A stretch of 64,000 bases of DNA from Bacteroidales bacterium. Lineage in GTDB: Bacteria; Bacteroidota; Bacteroidia; Bacteroidales; F082. The DNA lies in the NCBI GenBank assembly GCA_016936505.1, contig JAFGXS010000082.1:1-64000 (forward strand), read 5' to 3'. Below, in pieces: positions 53,877 to 62,922 of this stretch; positions within the stretch are counted from its first letter, which is position 1, and each line of letters begins with the position of its first letter. The notes under the pieces were generated by a model. It did not search any database. It was not told where the DNA came from and saw only the letters and a program-made list of their open reading frames with translations. The position numbers and the translations under genes are program-made.

Positions 53877-54647
53877 ATGATCACTAAATCTGAAATAGTA
53901 AAGGACTGGCTACCCAGATATACAGGAATGCCACTGGAAAAATTTGGGCAATATATTTTACTTACCAACTTTAGCCAATATGTTGACCTTTTCTGCGAGC
54001 TGAAAAACACCAGAATTTATGACGAACATAAGCCTATGATGACAGCTACGGCTGACAACATTACCATCATCAATTTTGGAATGGGAAGTGCCAACGCAGC
54101 AACAATTATGGATCTGTTATCGGCAATCAATCCTAAAGCGGTTCTTTTTCTTGGAAAGTGCGGTGGTTTAAAAAAGAAAAATCAGGTTGGAGATCTCATT
54201 TTACCTATTGCTGCTATCAGAGGTGATGGTACTTCTAACGACTATTTCAGCTCAAAAGTACCGGCATTACCAGCATTTAACCTGCAAAAAGCTATTTCCA
54301 GCACCATTCGTAAAGCTTCAAGAGATTACTGGACCGGTACGGTTTATACAACCAACCGCAGGGTGTGGGAACACGATAACAAGTTTAAAAAGAAACTTCG
54401 TAAGACACGCAGTATGGCAATTGATATGGAAACAGCTACTATATTTACTGTAGGTTTTTACAATAAAATTCCAACCGGCGCTTTGTTACTGGTTTCAGAC
54501 CAACCCATGGTTCCGGAAGGAGTAAAAACCAGCGAAAGCGATAAAAAGGTAAGTGCTGAATATGTGAACCAGCATGTTGAAATTGGAATTACCTCACTTG
54601 AATTATTAATCAATAAAGGGCTGACCGTTAAACACCTGAAATTTTAA
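53877..54647 (+). CDS. amn: AMP nucleosidase
   Basis: Splits AMP into adenine and ribose-5-phosphate in the cytoplasm. The nucleoside phosphorylase fold is indicated by IINFGMGSANAATIMDLL, VLFLGKCGGLKKK and the AIDMETATIFTVG motif with the catalytic glutamate. The 256-residue length is typical of the short Bacteroidota form, which lacks the N-terminal regulatory domain of the enterobacterial enzyme. It shares one base with the holA start (TAATG), suggesting a common transcript. Confidence 0.88.
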   Translation: MITKSEIVKDWLPRYTGMPLEKFGQYILLTNFSQYVDLFCELKNTRIYDEHKPMMTATADNITIINFGMGSANAATIMDLLSAINPKAVLFLGKCGGLKKKNQVGDLILPIAAIRGDGTSNDYFSSKVPALPAFNLQKAISSTIRKASRDYWTGTVYTTNRRVWEHDNKFKKKLRKTRSMAIDMETATIFTVGFYNKIPTGALLLVSDQPMVPEGVKTSESDKKVSAEYVNQHVEIGITSLELLINKGLTVKHLKF

Positions 54648-55651
54648 TGACCTCCAGGGAAATTCTTCAGGATCTGAAAAACAAAATCTTCCGACCCGTA
54701 TATTTCTTTCACGGTGAGGAACCTTTCTTTATGGACGAGCTCACCTCATTTATTGAGGAAAATGCTCTTAATGAAGCCGACCGTGATTTCAACCAACAGA
54801 TTTTGTATGGAAGAGATGTAAGCGCTCAGGATATTGCTGATGCTTCACTCCGATTTCCTATGATGAGTAATTATCAGGTAATCATTGTAAGAGAAGCTCA
54901 GGAGATTGATAAATGGGAAGCCTTGGAAACTTACTTTAAAAAACCTTCATCAACAACTATTCTTGTTATCAATCATAAATACAAAAAGCTTGATAAAAGA
55001 AAGTCCCTATATAAAACACTGGATAAAAATAAGGACGTTGTTCTTTTTGAATCGGCAAAAATGTATGATGACAAACTTCCCGCTTGGATTACTCAAAGGG
55101 CTCAGGAACTGAATTTTTTAATTAAACCTCAATCAGCACTTCTTCTGGCAGATCATATCGGTAACGACCTGAGTCGTATAAATAATGAGCTTTTAAAACT
55201 CACCATTAATCTGAAACCGGGCGAAACCATTACCAACGATCATATTGAAGAACACATTGGAATCAGTAAGGAGTTTAATGTATTTGAACTGAATAAGGCA
55301 TTGGGAAAGAAGGATGTTTATCAGGCGCTAAGAATTGTACAGTATTTTGAGTCCAATCCAAAATCTAATCCTTTGTTTGTGATTGTTCCTGTCGTTTATT
55401 CGTTTTTTGTTAAAGTAATGCTATACCATCAGTTTAAAAATGAGGACCCAAAGATTATTCCGGCAAAACTGGGAATCAGTGGCTTTTTTCTGCGTGAGTA
55501 CCAACTGGCGTCAAAAAACTATTCGGTTGCTGAGATCAAAAAAATTATGATAGCCATCCATAGTCTGGATCTAAAAAATAAGGGGCTCAACATCAATGAT
55601 TCAACATCGTATGGCCCCTTAAAGGAATTTATAATACAATACGTTTCTTAA
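54647..55651 (+). CDS. holA: DNA polymerase III delta subunit
   Basis: Clamp-loader subunit that opens the beta sliding clamp. The family's N-terminal segment PVYFFHGEEPFFMDE is present, followed by conserved VSAQDIADASLRFPMMSN and helical C-terminal regions with EEHIGISKEFNVFELNKALGKKD. Its 334 residues are normal for HolA. Its stop overlaps the convergent acyl-CoA synthetase stop by 4 bp. Confidence 0.92.
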   Translation: MTSREILQDLKNKIFRPVYFFHGEEPFFMDELTSFIEENALNEADRDFNQQILYGRDVSAQDIADASLRFPMMSNYQVIIVREAQEIDKWEALETYFKKPSSTTILVINHKYKKLDKRKSLYKTLDKNKDVVLFESAKMYDDKLPAWITQRAQELNFLIKPQSALLLADHIGNDLSRINNELLKLTINLKPGETITNDHIEEHIGISKEFNVFELNKALGKKDVYQALRIVQYFESNPKSNPLFVIVPVVYSFFVKVMLYHQFKNEDPKIIPAKLGISGFFLREYQLASKNYSVAEIKKIMIAIHSLDLKNKGLNINDSTSYGPLKEFIIQYVS

Positions 55652-57420
55652 TCGCCTCCCTGATTAAACATTGAAAGAATCAATTCTTCGTATTTACCAT
55701 GAATGAATTTTCTTTTCAGTTTCAGGTTAGCTGTGATTTCTCCCGTTTCAATAGACCATTCGTCGTTAATTAACTCAAACTTTTTAATTTTCTCAGTGTC
55801 GCCAAAAAACTTGTTGTATTTATTGATTTCCTCTTTGAAACGTTTGATTATTTCGGGATGTTTAATAATTTCTTCGTTCGATTTATAAGGACAGTTTTTC
55901 AATTTACACCAGCTCCGTAAATATTCAAAATCAGGAGTAATAATTGCCGCTGCAAATTTCTGGTTCTCTCCCACTACCATAATCTGATCAATAAAAGCCG
56001 ATTCTTTAAACTTGTTTTCAATCAGTGCCGGTGAAATGTATTTCCCCATTGATGTTTTAAAAATTTCCTTCACCCTTCCTGTAATTTTCAGCATTCCGTC
56101 CTTATCCAGATACCCGACATCACCGGTATGCATCCAGCCATCTACTACAGTTTCTTTGGTCATCTCAGGATCTTTAAAATATCCTATCATCACATTATCG
56201 CCCTTAACCAAAATTTCACCCTGCTCTGAAATCCGGATTTCAACACCTTTCAACGGTGGGCCAACTGTTCCTATTTTCCTATTTCCTGGTTCAAAAGTAT
56301 TACATGCAATTACAGGTGCTGTTTCGGTCATACCATAACCTTCAACCAAAGGAATTCCGGCAGCGTTAAACACTCGTGCGAGCCTGGGCTGAAGTGCAGC
56401 ACCACCCGAAACAATAGCACGCATATTTCCGCCCAATGCGGCGCGCCATTTGGAAAAAATAATACCATCATAAAATTTTCTCCGAGCATGATATACCGGA
56501 TTCTTTTTATCATACTCATATTTATCACCCAAATCAACAGCATTATAAAAAAGGCGTTTTGGAATCGGTTTCAGATCACGACCTTTGGCCATAATCTTAT
56601 CATAAACTTTCTCCAACAATCTGGGAACCGTTGTAAGCAGGTGCGGTTTAATTTCCAGAATATTGGCAGCTATGGTTCCCATATTTTCAGCATAATATAC
56701 CGAAACGCCGAGATACATGAGAATATAAATATTTGTCCTTTCGTACACATGACACAGAGGAAGATAGCTAACCGCCTTACAGTGTTCATCAACAGGAAAA
56801 ATATGATACAAACTCATTACATTACTAAGAATGTTTTTGTGAGAAAGCATCACCCCTTTGGGATTTCCGGTTGTGCCTGAAGTATATATAATTGTAGCGA
56901 CATCTTCCGGATAAACCGAAGCTTTAATCTCTTCCAGCTTAATTGGCAACGCATTTACTTTACCCAATTCAATTAATTCCTGCAAATGAGGAACATCATC
57001 AAAATGTTTAAAGGTATACAGCCCCTTAATATTAGGAACATCGGGAACAATATGCTTTATTTTTCTGTAGAGATCCCATCCTGAAACAAAAATATAAAGC
57101 ACTTCTGAGTGCTCAAGAATAAACCGGTAATCTTTTTCACTGATTGTAGGGTAAATGGGCACATGGATGGCTCCCATTTGTAAAATAGCCATATCCAGAA
57201 TATTCCATTCGGGCCTGTTGGGTGAGATTGTTGCAATCTTATCACCCTTTTTAACACCCAGCTTCATTAAGCCATAACTAATGTTATCAGCCATTTGCCG
57301 GATTGTTTTAATGTCAAATTTCTCCCATTTTCCATCAACCTTACCTGCCAAAACATCTTCCTTATGAAGAAATGATTCTTCATAGTGATCAAGGAGATCA
57401 AAAAGTCTTCTAACTTTCAT
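55648..57420 (-). CDS. fadD: Long-chain fatty acyl-CoA synthetase
   Basis: Activates long-chain fatty acids to CoA esters. The adenylate-forming core shows IIYTSGTTGNPKGVMLSH (AMP-binding loop), the EGYGMTETAPVIA motif and the HTGDVGYLDKDGMLKITGR segment with the hinge aspartate. The 590-residue length fits bacterial FadD/ACSL-type enzymes. The start is at the ATG at 57420, 10 bp after the SDR gene stop; an upstream open frame to 57456 overlaps that gene. Likely works with the FadL-like porin encoded downstream. Confidence 0.9.
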   Translation of the reverse strand: MKVRRLFDLLDHYEESFLHKEDVLAGKVDGKWEKFDIKTIRQMADNISYGLMKLGVKKGDKIATISPNRPEWNILDMAILQMGAIHVPIYPTISEKDYRFILEHSEVLYIFVSGWDLYRKIKHIVPDVPNIKGLYTFKHFDDVPHLQELIELGKVNALPIKLEEIKASVYPEDVATIIYTSGTTGNPKGVMLSHKNILSNVMSLYHIFPVDEHCKAVSYLPLCHVYERTNIYILMYLGVSVYYAENMGTIAANILEIKPHLLTTVPRLLEKVYDKIMAKGRDLKPIPKRLFYNAVDLGDKYEYDKKNPVYHARRKFYDGIIFSKWRAALGGNMRAIVSGGAALQPRLARVFNAAGIPLVEGYGMTETAPVIACNTFEPGNRKIGTVGPPLKGVEIRISEQGEILVKGDNVMIGYFKDPEMTKETVVDGWMHTGDVGYLDKDGMLKITGRVKEIFKTSMGKYISPALIENKFKESAFIDQIMVVGENQKFAAAIITPDFEYLRSWCKLKNCPYKSNEEIIKHPEIIKRFKEEINKYNKFFGDTEKIKKFELINDEWSIETGEITANLKLKRKFIHGKYEELILSMFNQGGD

Positions 57421-57430
57421 GGTTAATCTT

Positions 57431-58189
57431 TTATTCTTTATGAAATACTGTAGCACTAGCCTGTGCAGTAGGCATAATCACTAAATCATTAATATTTACA
57501 TTCGACGGTAGCGATGTTACAAAATAAACTACATCAGCAATGTTTTCAGGGTGTAATGGTTCAAAGCCCTTATAAACAGCATCCGCTTTATCTTTATCGC
57601 CTTTGAACCTTACAATTGAAAATTCCGTTTCCACAGCGCCGGGTGCAATTTGCGTTACTTTTATTCCATGATGAACCGTATCAATCCTGATACCTTTGGT
57701 TAAAGCATCAACAGCATGTTTTGTTGCACAGTAAACCCCTCCGTTCGGGTACACTTCTTTTCCTGCAATTGAACCGATGTTCACTACGTGGCCTTTTTTT
57801 CTTTGAACCATTCCCGGTAATACCGCTCTACTGATGTACAACAACCCTTTAACATTTGTATCAATCATACGTTCCCAATCGTCTGTATCTCCATCCTGAA
57901 TGGTTGACAAACCTACAGCCAATCCCGCATTATTAATCAGAACATCAATTTCCGACCAATCGGAAGCCAGGTTTTCTATAGCCCTATTTACTTCCGCACT
58001 GTTCCTCACATCAAACACCAATGGAAGAACATCAACATGATGCTTTTCCTTAAGTGTTTCAGCAACTTCTTTCAGACGTTCATTACGCCTTCCTGTTAGT
58101 ATTAATTTGTGTCCTTCCTGAGCAAATTTCTCGGCACATGAATATCCTATTCCACTTGTAGCTCCTGTAATCAGAATTGTTTTTTGCAT
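57431..58189 (-). CDS. Short-chain dehydrogenase/reductase
   Basis: The 252-residue SDR is of the YdfG/serine-dehydrogenase-like type. The cofactor motif is TGATSGIGYS, the NNAGLAVG strand follows, and the active site is YCATKHA with the Ser in NIGSIAG. Substrate cannot be told; YdfG relatives oxidise L-allo-threonine and 3-hydroxy acids. It is 10 bp upstream of the acyl-CoA synthetase gene. Confidence 0.9.
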   Translation of the reverse strand: MQKTILITGATSGIGYSCAEKFAQEGHKLILTGRRNERLKEVAETLKEKHHVDVLPLVFDVRNSAEVNRAIENLASDWSEIDVLINNAGLAVGLSTIQDGDTDDWERMIDTNVKGLLYISRAVLPGMVQRKKGHVVNIGSIAGKEVYPNGGVYCATKHAVDALTKGIRIDTVHHGIKVTQIAPGAVETEFSIVRFKGDKDKADAVYKGFEPLHPENIADVVYFVTSLPSNVNINDLVIMPTAQASATVFHKE

Positions 58190-58300
58190 GGATTATTTTT
58201 TGATTATGCTGCTAATATAAAGAATTTATTTTTCATCAATTATTCATTGCCAAATGGCAATACAAAGATCTGTATTTCAGATTATAACAACAGTTAATAT

Positions 58301-60283
58301 TTATAAATTAATGTGAAACCGAACCCCTCCCATAACCCAGATGCCCGGCAACAATACACTTCCAGTATCATGATATCTTTGATTCAGCAAGTTGTTTGCC
58401 TGAAGATATATTTCAAATTTGTCTAGCTGATACATCAGTTTAGTATCGAGCAAGAAAACTGTTTCATAAGGTTTAAGTTGAGAAGTTTCATAATCCAGAT
58501 AACTACCGTTTCTTTTCTCCAGCTTAAATGTAACAGAAGAAGTAAGTCGATGAAGTAATCGGTTCATCATAAATAAGCTGACATCATGTTTTAAATAATC
58601 AAGTGCGTAAAGTGAGATATATCCTGAAGCGTTCTTATCACTCTGAAGAAATGTATAATTTAAACCCAGTGATTGCACAAAACTGTTTTTGGAAACCGAC
58701 TGATAAACACCTGCAAAAGCAATTCCATAAGTATTAAGACGGGTAAGGTTTTCACTACTCCATTTCTCATCTGGTGATGTTTTGACCCAATCAATCATGT
58801 GCACACCTATCCGATCAAATATTGATGCTGTTACAAAAAAAGTACGCGAGAAATATTTGATCCCTGTTTCTATACCGGTTATTTGTTCCGGTTTTAAATC
58901 AGGATTACTCACATGATCTGGACCTTCATAATATAAGTCCGTAAAAGTAGGTAATCGAATGGCCCTGTTTACCGATGCAAACAGTTGATATGAAACGGAT
59001 AAACCATAGCTTAAATTCAAACCCGGAGAGAAAAACACTCCAAACATATTACTGTAAAACAAGTTAAAGCCCGCAGATACTGTGAAGTTCTCCTTTGAAT
59101 ACAATTGATTTGCATTCAGATTCAATTCATTCCTTTGAGCGCTGTTAGTGTAGTAAGCCTGAGGATCACACAAAGAGTGTAAAGTGTCTGCCATAAGGGT
59201 TCCCAACACATTGCTTATAATATAATCTCTTTTGAACGATACTGACATCGCCGTTTTTCCAAATAATGAAGAAAAATGCATCTGTCCTTTTCCAAACAAC
59301 ACATCGGTTCTATGAAAATTCGGACCTGTATAAGGAAAAAATCCATAAGGGGTTCTGTACCCCGCACTATCCTGCCCCATCACATACCAGTTACCCTCTT
59401 TCTCATACCAGTTTGTTCCCTGCCGGAACAATTCAAAACGATCGTACATTCTTCTCCATGAAACTGCTCCATTCCATTTCACTTTTCTTCCGGATCCTAT
59501 GCTAAGTGAAGAAAACAAGTTTCGGGTATGTTCAAACTGATCAGGATATTGAGCTGTATAAAAGCCATTGGCTCCGTAGGCCTTATCCTGATAAGATACT
59601 TGTAACTGAACACGGGTTAATCTATTCTGATAAACAGACTGATGAAACAGACCTGTTGCTTTAAAGTCCGTATCCTTTTGATAGCCATCAGATTTACTGT
59701 ATCGGACTGATGTGAGGTTTCTGATTTTTCCCAGAATGTAATTACCTGAAACCAAACCCGAAAACAATCCATACTGACCTCCTGTTAAATGAAAACTAAT
59801 ATTATTGACACTATCGGGTTCGGTGATAATATTTATCCCTCCTGAAAAGGCATTTGGTCCGAACCATCTTGAAGCCGGTCCCTGAATTACTTCAATCTTC
59901 TTAATATTGTCGGGAGCAAGAGAAAAATCCAAAGTGTTATGACCTGTTTGCGGATCATTTATCGGAATTCCATTAAGCAAAATAACATTCTGATCAAAAG
60001 AACCTCCGCGAATACTCAAATCTGACTGAACGCCAAAAGGCCCACGGCTACGAACATCAAAACCACTGAATTGGTTTAAAACACCTTCAACATTATTCAA
60101 AGGAAATCTATTGATTTCTTTCTGGTTCAGAACCTGAATAAATCTTCCTGATCTATCAAGCAAAACGGGGTTTGCCGAAGATGTAATTTTAACTTCGGAT
60201 AACTTGATTATTGTATCGTTTTGAGAAAAAGCTGTAAAAAAAATACCTACAAAAAGAAGTGTCGCAATAAATTTCAATTTCAT
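58301..60283 (-). CDS. TonB-dependent outer-membrane receptor
   Basis: Outer-membrane transporter of 660 residues energised by TonB. Signal peptide to about residue 20 (FTAFSQ), then a plug domain with LSEVKITSSANPVLL, IRGGSFDQNVILLNGIPINDPQTG and KKIEVIQGPASRWFGPNAF, and a barrel with alternating aromatic strands to the C terminus (GGVRFHINL). Its compact size is like vitamin B12 or siderophore receptors rather than SusC proteins, but the substrate is not determined; no cofactor genes are next to it. A TAGTTTTG -7 element precedes it. Confidence 0.93.
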   Translation of the reverse strand: MKLKFIATLLFVGIFFTAFSQNDTIIKLSEVKITSSANPVLLDRSGRFIQVLNQKEINRFPLNNVEGVLNQFSGFDVRSRGPFGVQSDLSIRGGSFDQNVILLNGIPINDPQTGHNTLDFSLAPDNIKKIEVIQGPASRWFGPNAFSGGINIITEPDSVNNISFHLTGGQYGLFSGLVSGNYILGKIRNLTSVRYSKSDGYQKDTDFKATGLFHQSVYQNRLTRVQLQVSYQDKAYGANGFYTAQYPDQFEHTRNLFSSLSIGSGRKVKWNGAVSWRRMYDRFELFRQGTNWYEKEGNWYVMGQDSAGYRTPYGFFPYTGPNFHRTDVLFGKGQMHFSSLFGKTAMSVSFKRDYIISNVLGTLMADTLHSLCDPQAYYTNSAQRNELNLNANQLYSKENFTVSAGFNLFYSNMFGVFFSPGLNLSYGLSVSYQLFASVNRAIRLPTFTDLYYEGPDHVSNPDLKPEQITGIETGIKYFSRTFFVTASIFDRIGVHMIDWVKTSPDEKWSSENLTRLNTYGIAFAGVYQSVSKNSFVQSLGLNYTFLQSDKNASGYISLYALDYLKHDVSLFMMNRLLHRLTSSVTFKLEKRNGSYLDYETSQLKPYETVFLLDTKLMYQLDKFEIYLQANNLLNQRYHDTGSVLLPGIWVMGGVRFHINL

Positions 60284-60304
60284 ATACTAAAGTTGAAAAG
60301 GCGG

Positions 60305-60312
60305 CAAAACTA
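60305..60312 (-). promoter_or_regulatory. -7 element (TAGTTTTG) for the TonB receptor gene
   Basis: Reverse-strand exact match to TAnnTTTG, 21 nt before the ATG at 60283. Confidence 0.45.
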
Positions 60313-60355
60313 AAGATTTTTTCCAGAATGGTTCTGAGCAAAATGTAGAACTCAG

Positions 60356-61054
60356 TTATTTGTTTTGTACTATTTTGTTGAAGCCTTCAATTGAACGTAC
60401 TTTATTCAGCAGTGCTTTTTTGTCGAGAAAGTTTGAATACTGCAATTTCTGGTACCATTTCCCTGCCTCATCAAACTTACCTTCCTGAATTAAAATTTCA
60501 ATAATATTCTCATAGAAAACTCCAAAGGGATAATCAGGGTAAAGTTTTACAATACGCTCAAACATACCGAGGGCATCGGCTGTTTTATTTACCCGGTACG
60601 CATCATAAGCGGCATTAATATAGCGGTTCATATTCTCGTCTAATACGAGACCATACAGAGTAAAACAATGATCTTTACAATCTTCAACTACATTAACATA
60701 CCGGGTTTTCTTATCCAGAACAGGGAAAGTCAGGAAAAAGGTTTTCTGCTCTCCTTTCCATTTAAAATGATACACATCAGGGCAATGAGGGAGACCCGAT
60801 TCTTTCGACATATAAGTTCTGATTCCTGTTACAAGATCCTCAATAAATACCTTACGATTAACACAAAAATAACCCTCGTCTGACTTATTTTCTACTGAAA
60901 GAACCAAAACCAGAGAATCTGAATAAGCAGCAGCCGAAACTACAGTTATTGGATGGGTTGACACTGTAAAAAAGGGATCATGCTGAACTTTTTGTGCCAG
61001 AATAATCACAGGTATTATGACAAATAATACAGAAAAAATTGCGCGTTGTTTCAT
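60356..61054 (-). CDS. Secreted protein with a C-terminal helical repeat region
   Basis: Signal peptide (MKQRAIFSVLFVIIPVIILAQ), then a beta-rich domain containing cysteines (YFCVNRKVF, LPHCPDVYHF, VVEDCKDHCFTL) and from about residue 150 helices with TPR-like pattern (INAAYDAYRVNKTADALGMFERIVKLYPDYP, followed by a second unit; the first is 31 residues long in total). It is 72 bp upstream of the TonB receptor gene. A second in-frame ATG at 61060 would add two residues. Function unknown. Confidence 0.65.
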   Translation of the reverse strand: MKQRAIFSVLFVIIPVIILAQKVQHDPFFTVSTHPITVVSAAAYSDSLVLVLSVENKSDEGYFCVNRKVFIEDLVTGIRTYMSKESGLPHCPDVYHFKWKGEQKTFFLTFPVLDKKTRYVNVVEDCKDHCFTLYGLVLDENMNRYINAAYDAYRVNKTADALGMFERIVKLYPDYPFGVFYENIIEILIQEGKFDEAGKWYQKLQYSNFLDKKALLNKVRSIEGFNKIVQNK

Positions 61055-61069
61055 AAGCATAACTAAACG

Positions 61070-61099
61070 AAAGAGCCACGGACTATTCCGTGGCTCTTT
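61070..61099 (-). terminator. Terminator after the FadL-like gene
   Basis: AAAGAGCCACGG pairs perfectly with CCGTGGCTCTTT around a 6-nt loop (12-bp stem). It lies between the FadL-like gene and the secreted-protein gene; the T-run is short. Confidence 0.75.
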
Positions 61100-61121
61100 G
61101 TATAATAGAAATTATAAATAA

Positions 61122-62744
61122 TTATTTTCCAATCTTGAAATCAAGACCTAAAGAAACACCAAAAGTACTCTTTTTGTAAGTTGTTTGATAAGGAACTGAA
61201 CTATATGTATAATCATAAGTTTTAGGTTGGTACATTGTATAGTAACCACCTAATTGTACAGTAACATTATCATTAATTTTATATGCACCACCAGCACCAA
61301 CAGTATTTGTATTCAGGCTAAATCCTAAATCACTCTGATAAGACTGGTTAACACCGGTAATCGTCATTAAATAACCAGCGCTCAACAACAAGTTTGGTGT
61401 AACATTAAATTCTGCACCCAAACCATATTCCTGATAATTTTTACCTACAGTACTTTTAACATCTTTCCAACCAGTGTTTCTGTCACCATAAAAATGTGCA
61501 CCACCCTGGAGGCTAATCATATCATTCACTTTATAGCTAACTCCGATAGATAACATAGAAGGCATATCAGCATTTATTTTTTCACCGTCAGGGAACATAT
61601 AGATTGGGGTTCCATCTGTGTTCAAACCAATCATGTAACCTTTTCCTGCAGGTGTTGAATTGGTTAATGACATGTGGGTAATGAACTCATATTTTAAACC
61701 AATATCAAGTTTTTTATCCATTAAAGTCAGATTTGCTCCAAAAATAGGGGTAAATCCGTGTCCTGTTTGTGTAACATCAATTTGTTGATCAGCCATTAAT
61801 TTTGCAGCAGCATATAACTGCATTGCCTGTGCCGTTAATGAACTTGAAACCCCATAGAAAGAAGTTTGAGCTGATGACAATGTCATGGCGTCAATCTGAG
61901 CCTGTGAAAATCCAAATGCCAAAAGAGCTCCCTCAAAAGTTGCTCTTTGAGTAGCTGTCATAACATTATTGCTTACAGCCTGATCAAAAGTCATACCAGC
62001 AACCGTTGCTCCGGAACCAACCCAGTTTTGTAAACCATTACCTGCGGATGTTGCACTAGTAGCACCAGCTGTTGCCTGATCGCCAACATTATTCATAAAA
62101 TCATCAGCGCGAACATAACCTGAAGCTGTTTTATATTCAATATCCTTTACGTATCCTGAATAAGAATTCTTGGCCATAACATAGCGAACACCACCATAAA
62201 GTGATAAGTTTTCTGAAACTTCAAAACTTACACCAGCTTGTAAACCAAAATAAACTGAAGTTCCTTTCAGATACATATCCATCTTATAACCGGTTACTCC
62301 CATACTTGAAAATGAAGTCCAAGATGCAGCAATTGGAATTTCGGCCATTGGAATACCAGCAGCAAATTCGGCACCACCACCACCACCAATAGGCATAAAT
62401 CCAGCTGAAAATGCCCAACGTCCTGTTTTATAAGCCACATAAACATCAGGGAAAATAGGAGCTGAAACTTTTCCTTCGTAGGTTTTATTATTCAATAATG
62501 AAAAAGTACTGGTAAGGGTTTGTGTTTGAAATATTGTCTGATTACTCAAAGAAATATGAAGTCCGTCAGAAAGCTTAGTAAGTGCTGCAGGATTATAATA
62601 AACAGCATCTATACTGGTAGAGGCATCGCGAACAAGCATACGTGCCCATGCTGCACTTTGGTTTGTGTTGGTTACCAAACCACCTGCATAACTCAGGTTT
62701 ATTGCTAACATCATTGCCAGCATGGTAATTGTAATTTTTCTCAT
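61122..62744 (-). CDS. FadL/OmpP1/TodX-type outer membrane porin
   Basis: Outer-membrane channel for long-chain fatty acids or aromatic hydrocarbons, 540 residues. Signal peptide ends near SYAG, followed by the FadL N-terminal hatch motif NQSAAWARMLVRDASTSIDAVYYNPAAL. The barrel shows alternating aromatic strands. A long Ala/Ser/Gln-rich stretch (residues ~220-320) is inserted in the barrel, making it longer than E. coli FadL (~450). The neighbouring long-chain acyl-CoA synthetase gene supports fatty acid uptake. Confidence 0.9.
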   Translation of the reverse strand: MRKITITMLAMMLAINLSYAGGLVTNTNQSAAWARMLVRDASTSIDAVYYNPAALTKLSDGLHISLSNQTIFQTQTLTSTFSLLNNKTYEGKVSAPIFPDVYVAYKTGRWAFSAGFMPIGGGGGAEFAAGIPMAEIPIAASWTSFSSMGVTGYKMDMYLKGTSVYFGLQAGVSFEVSENLSLYGGVRYVMAKNSYSGYVKDIEYKTASGYVRADDFMNNVGDQATAGATSATSAGNGLQNWVGSGATVAGMTFDQAVSNNVMTATQRATFEGALLAFGFSQAQIDAMTLSSAQTSFYGVSSSLTAQAMQLYAAAKLMADQQIDVTQTGHGFTPIFGANLTLMDKKLDIGLKYEFITHMSLTNSTPAGKGYMIGLNTDGTPIYMFPDGEKINADMPSMLSIGVSYKVNDMISLQGGAHFYGDRNTGWKDVKSTVGKNYQEYGLGAEFNVTPNLLLSAGYLMTITGVNQSYQSDLGFSLNTNTVGAGGAYKINDNVTVQLGGYYTMYQPKTYDYTYSSVPYQTTYKKSTFGVSLGLDFKIGK

Positions 62745-62922
62745 GGTAAATAAATTTGGTTAATATTGATGCTAATTTATAAAAAATTAAACATGAACCC
62801 CTTGGATTCAAAAAGAAATTTATACACAAGGAATCATATTGAGGATATCTTTACCTATCAACCAAATAATCAAAAAATTAAACCAGAAACCTTTTTTGAA
62901 TTTTAAATCCTAAAAGTCAGTT

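Noticed and set aside
58301-60283. Naming the TonB receptor btuB because of the B12-dependent RNR
   Set aside because: Size is compatible, but no cobalamin genes or riboswitch are adjacent and receptor specificity cannot be read from the sequence.
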